Part shown: one piece after another, positions 62,904-64,000 of the stretch
Layout: each line of letters begins with the position of its first letter
How positions within the stretch are numbered: position 1 is the stretch's first letter
NCBI GenBank assembly: GCA_023954155.1
Contig: JAMLIO010000005.1
Coordinates: 62,001 to 126,000 of the forward strand
Reading direction: 5' to 3'
Length of the DNA: 64,000 nt
Source of the DNA: Pseudobdellovibrionaceae bacterium
GTDB taxonomy: Bacteria > Bdellovibrionota > Bdellovibrionia > Bdellovibrionales > UBA1609
The notes under the pieces: model-generated
The model's database searches: none
The model's input: the letters and a program-made list of their open reading frames with translations, nothing else
Told to the model about the DNA's origin: nothing
Position numbers and translations under genes: made by a program

Positions 62904-62915
62904 CTTAACTGCTTA

Positions 62916-63389
62916 TTAACCTACTTTTTTGAAAATATCTTGGTTATTTGTATTGGTGTTTGTGAACTCATACACCTCAGACACTTCAACGTTGGCATTA
63001 AAAGTTTTAAAAATTTCAAAAGTAGTGGGGGACACCAGAATTAAAAGTTCATCGTCCTGTTTGGCATAAAATTCGGGATAAAAACAAGCCACATATTTCA
63101 TGTCCTTGTATTTGTAAAAGGCAATGCTCTCGTGACCTTGTGTGAATTTAAGTTGGCTTTTACCACAGTAAGTTTGAATCTGTGTCAGCAGCTCAATATT
63201 ATCCAAAGCATTGTCCAGCATAAAAGGAATATTGTATTTTTTGGTGGCCCATTTTTTATAGTCTTCAAAGTTTAGGGCTCCTGACTTTAAACCATAAAAT
63301 AAAGGTGAGCATCCCATAGGAGCTTTGTCCTTAAGCTCGGCATATTTTTGTGCACTGACGTTTAAAGCCTCACACCACGATTCCAACAT
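62916..63389 (-). CDS. Small cytoplasmic protein of unknown function
   Basis: 157 residues, ATG 63389 with agagggatgta upstream. No signal peptide or membrane helix. It has four Cys (CEALN, GCSP, YCGK, CFYP), aromatic clusters (FYKYKDMKYVACFYPEFYAK) and an Asn/Thr-rich C-terminus. The sequence looks globular and is not repetitive, in contrast to everything around it. No family recognised. It stands alone on the minus strand within the repeat-rich zone. Confidence 0.6.
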   Translation of the reverse strand: MLESWCEALNVSAQKYAELKDKAPMGCSPLFYGLKSGALNFEDYKKWATKKYNIPFMLDNALDNIELLTQIQTYCGKSQLKFTQGHESIAFYKYKDMKYVACFYPEFYAKQDDELLILVSPTTFEIFKTFNANVEVSEVYEFTNTNTNNQDIFKKVG

Positions 63390-63524
63390 ACATCCCTCTT
63401 TTCTGTAGCGATATTAAATTATCGGTAAAACGAACCCGTAATTGAGCTAAGACAGGAAATATAGCCTTTGGCATGGGATTTATTTCCCCTATCTGTATTT
63501 AAACCCATACAGGTAAATAGTGTT

Positions 63525-63640
63525 GCTAGAAAGTCCAAGAAATATCTTGGAAATCTAGGATTTTGCAAGAAAGCCTAAGAAATGTTGGAGATCTAGAGTT
63601 CTGCCAAAAAATCTAAGTGACGATGGAGTATAGTCTTATT
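63525..63640. repeat. Three degenerate 38-40-bp tandem repeats
   Basis: Units at 63525-63564, 63565-63602 and 63603-63640 share GC-x-A-x-AAA-x-x-C-x-AAG and GGA-x-AT-x-TAG. The first contains a CCAAGA/TCTTGG inverted pair. Not open in any frame. Confidence 0.6.
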
Positions 63641-63805
63641 AAGAGGTTCTAGCGCTGAGTGAGCTTCCTGTGGGGCACGATCTCTACCTAGCTCATAATA
63701 AATGCCATTGCCAGAAGGCTGAAAAGCCTCTAAAAAGTGTAGGAGATATCACAGGTTAAAGGGCTTGGAAATGGAGCGAAAGCAGCGACTTTGATAAACT
63801 CTCAC

Positions 63806-63911
63806 CTAGGGAGGCACGTCTTTTGAAATGGAATCAAAAGTTACGGCTTCAACACTACGAGTGTTGGCTCCCTAGAGAGGCTCGCTATTTGAAATGGAAA
63901 AGAGACGCTCC
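63806..63911 (+). repeat. Two 66-bp-period repeats
   Basis: CTAG-x-GAGGC-x-CG...TTTGAAATGGAA occurs at 63806 and again at 63872. In the open frame this encodes PREARLLKW and PREARYLKW, 22 codons apart. An even weaker upstream copy gives AWKWSES. Confidence 0.6.
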
Positions 63912-64000
63912 TAAGAACGAAGAAGATAATAAAGCTAAAAGGCTATTAAATGGAATCTATAGTATATTTGGATCATAATGAGACAAAACTATCATCGACG

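Larger units (their letters stand above)
62223..62915. other. 693-base low-coding region with microsatellite and 60-bp repeats
   Basis: It contains the hexanucleotide array (62272-62391) and a family of 60-bp repeats (62697-62903). A minus-strand frame across the array (62537 to 62088) runs into the N-terminus of the pseudogene. Its own first 48 residues look hydrophobic and match nothing I know. ATGATG-TAA-CATCAT at about 62608-62622 is a small palindrome. No gene is called. Confidence 0.5.
63390..64000. other. 611-base region with degenerate repeats and a short repeat-coded frame
   Basis: No gene with a credible start. It holds a 38-40-bp tandem repeat family (63525-63640), a 66-bp repeat (from 63806), and a hairpin CAACACT/AGTGTTG at about 63850-63866. 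A 72-codon frame, 63760-63978 on the plus strand, is open without an ATG. It encodes repeats of L-K-W followed by K/N-R/Q-K/D and P-R-E-A-R. Confidence 0.5.

Overview
The window looks like chromosome from a Gram-negative bacterium of the Bdellovibrio type (Bdellovibrionota). This assignment is an inference. It rests on the density of lipoprotein and outer-membrane barrel genes, Kdo and heptose transferases for LPS, a run of secreted wall- and protein-processing enzymes, and a decayed gene of an HNH-endonuclease family that I remember as abundant in that phylum. Base composition is moderate, becoming AT-rich after about 60 kb. There are about 47 credible protein genes, one tRNA-Gly, one clear pseudogene and no rRNA or CRISPR.

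Layout. 0-7.2 kb: end of a site-2 protease gene, scpA-scpB with unusually long acidic extensions, an HTTM membrane protein with a small partner, a ferredoxin encoded antisense to the HTTM tail, prfC and a lipoprotein. 7.7-31.2 kb: a large surface block. It holds a 2,242-residue lipoprotein built of cysteine-paired Ig-like repeats followed by GLUG repeats, then three consecutive operons, each encoding a predicted beta-barrel outer-membrane protein followed by a large lipoprotein whose start codon lies inside the barrel gene. The first two operons are diverged duplicates of one another. This block is the strongest candidate here for an undescribed multi-component surface system.

31.2-41.2 kb: LPS glycosyltransferases, a DUF2799 protein, a small barrel, a DUF1295 enzyme, a one-domain asparaginase, lysC-lysA, and a lipoprotein trypsin-like protease with a secreted partner. 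A 171-bp foldback element sits at 41.4 kb. 41.6-51.1 kb: secreted or envelope proteins (lytic transglycosylase, L,D-transpeptidase, several unknowns) and a secreted homologue of protein-arginine deiminase (PAD) with all four catalytic residues visible. These are mixed with core genes (tRNA-Gly, pgsA, thioesterase, glpX).

51.3-61 kb: an OmpA-type protein with two 121-residue tandem repeats, then a tight housekeeping run: SRPBCC protein, tilS, ftsH, cdaA, cdaR-like, glmM, tsaE. GlmM and TsaE carry extra segments made of degenerate tandem repeats. From there to the end, coding density collapses. The DNA holds a frameshifted HNH-family pseudogene, a 20-copy hexanucleotide microsatellite, and several families of degenerate tandem repeats with periods of about 38-40, 60, 66 and 69 bp, so 58.4-64 kb looks like a repeat-expansion zone.

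How the genes fit together: the core modules are conventional (chromosome condensation, lysine/DAP supply for the wall, c-di-AMP and amino-sugar precursor supply, translation quality). The accessory content is overwhelmingly envelope and export, consistent with a lifestyle built on contact with other cells. All functions come from reading motifs in the sequence; no database search was run.
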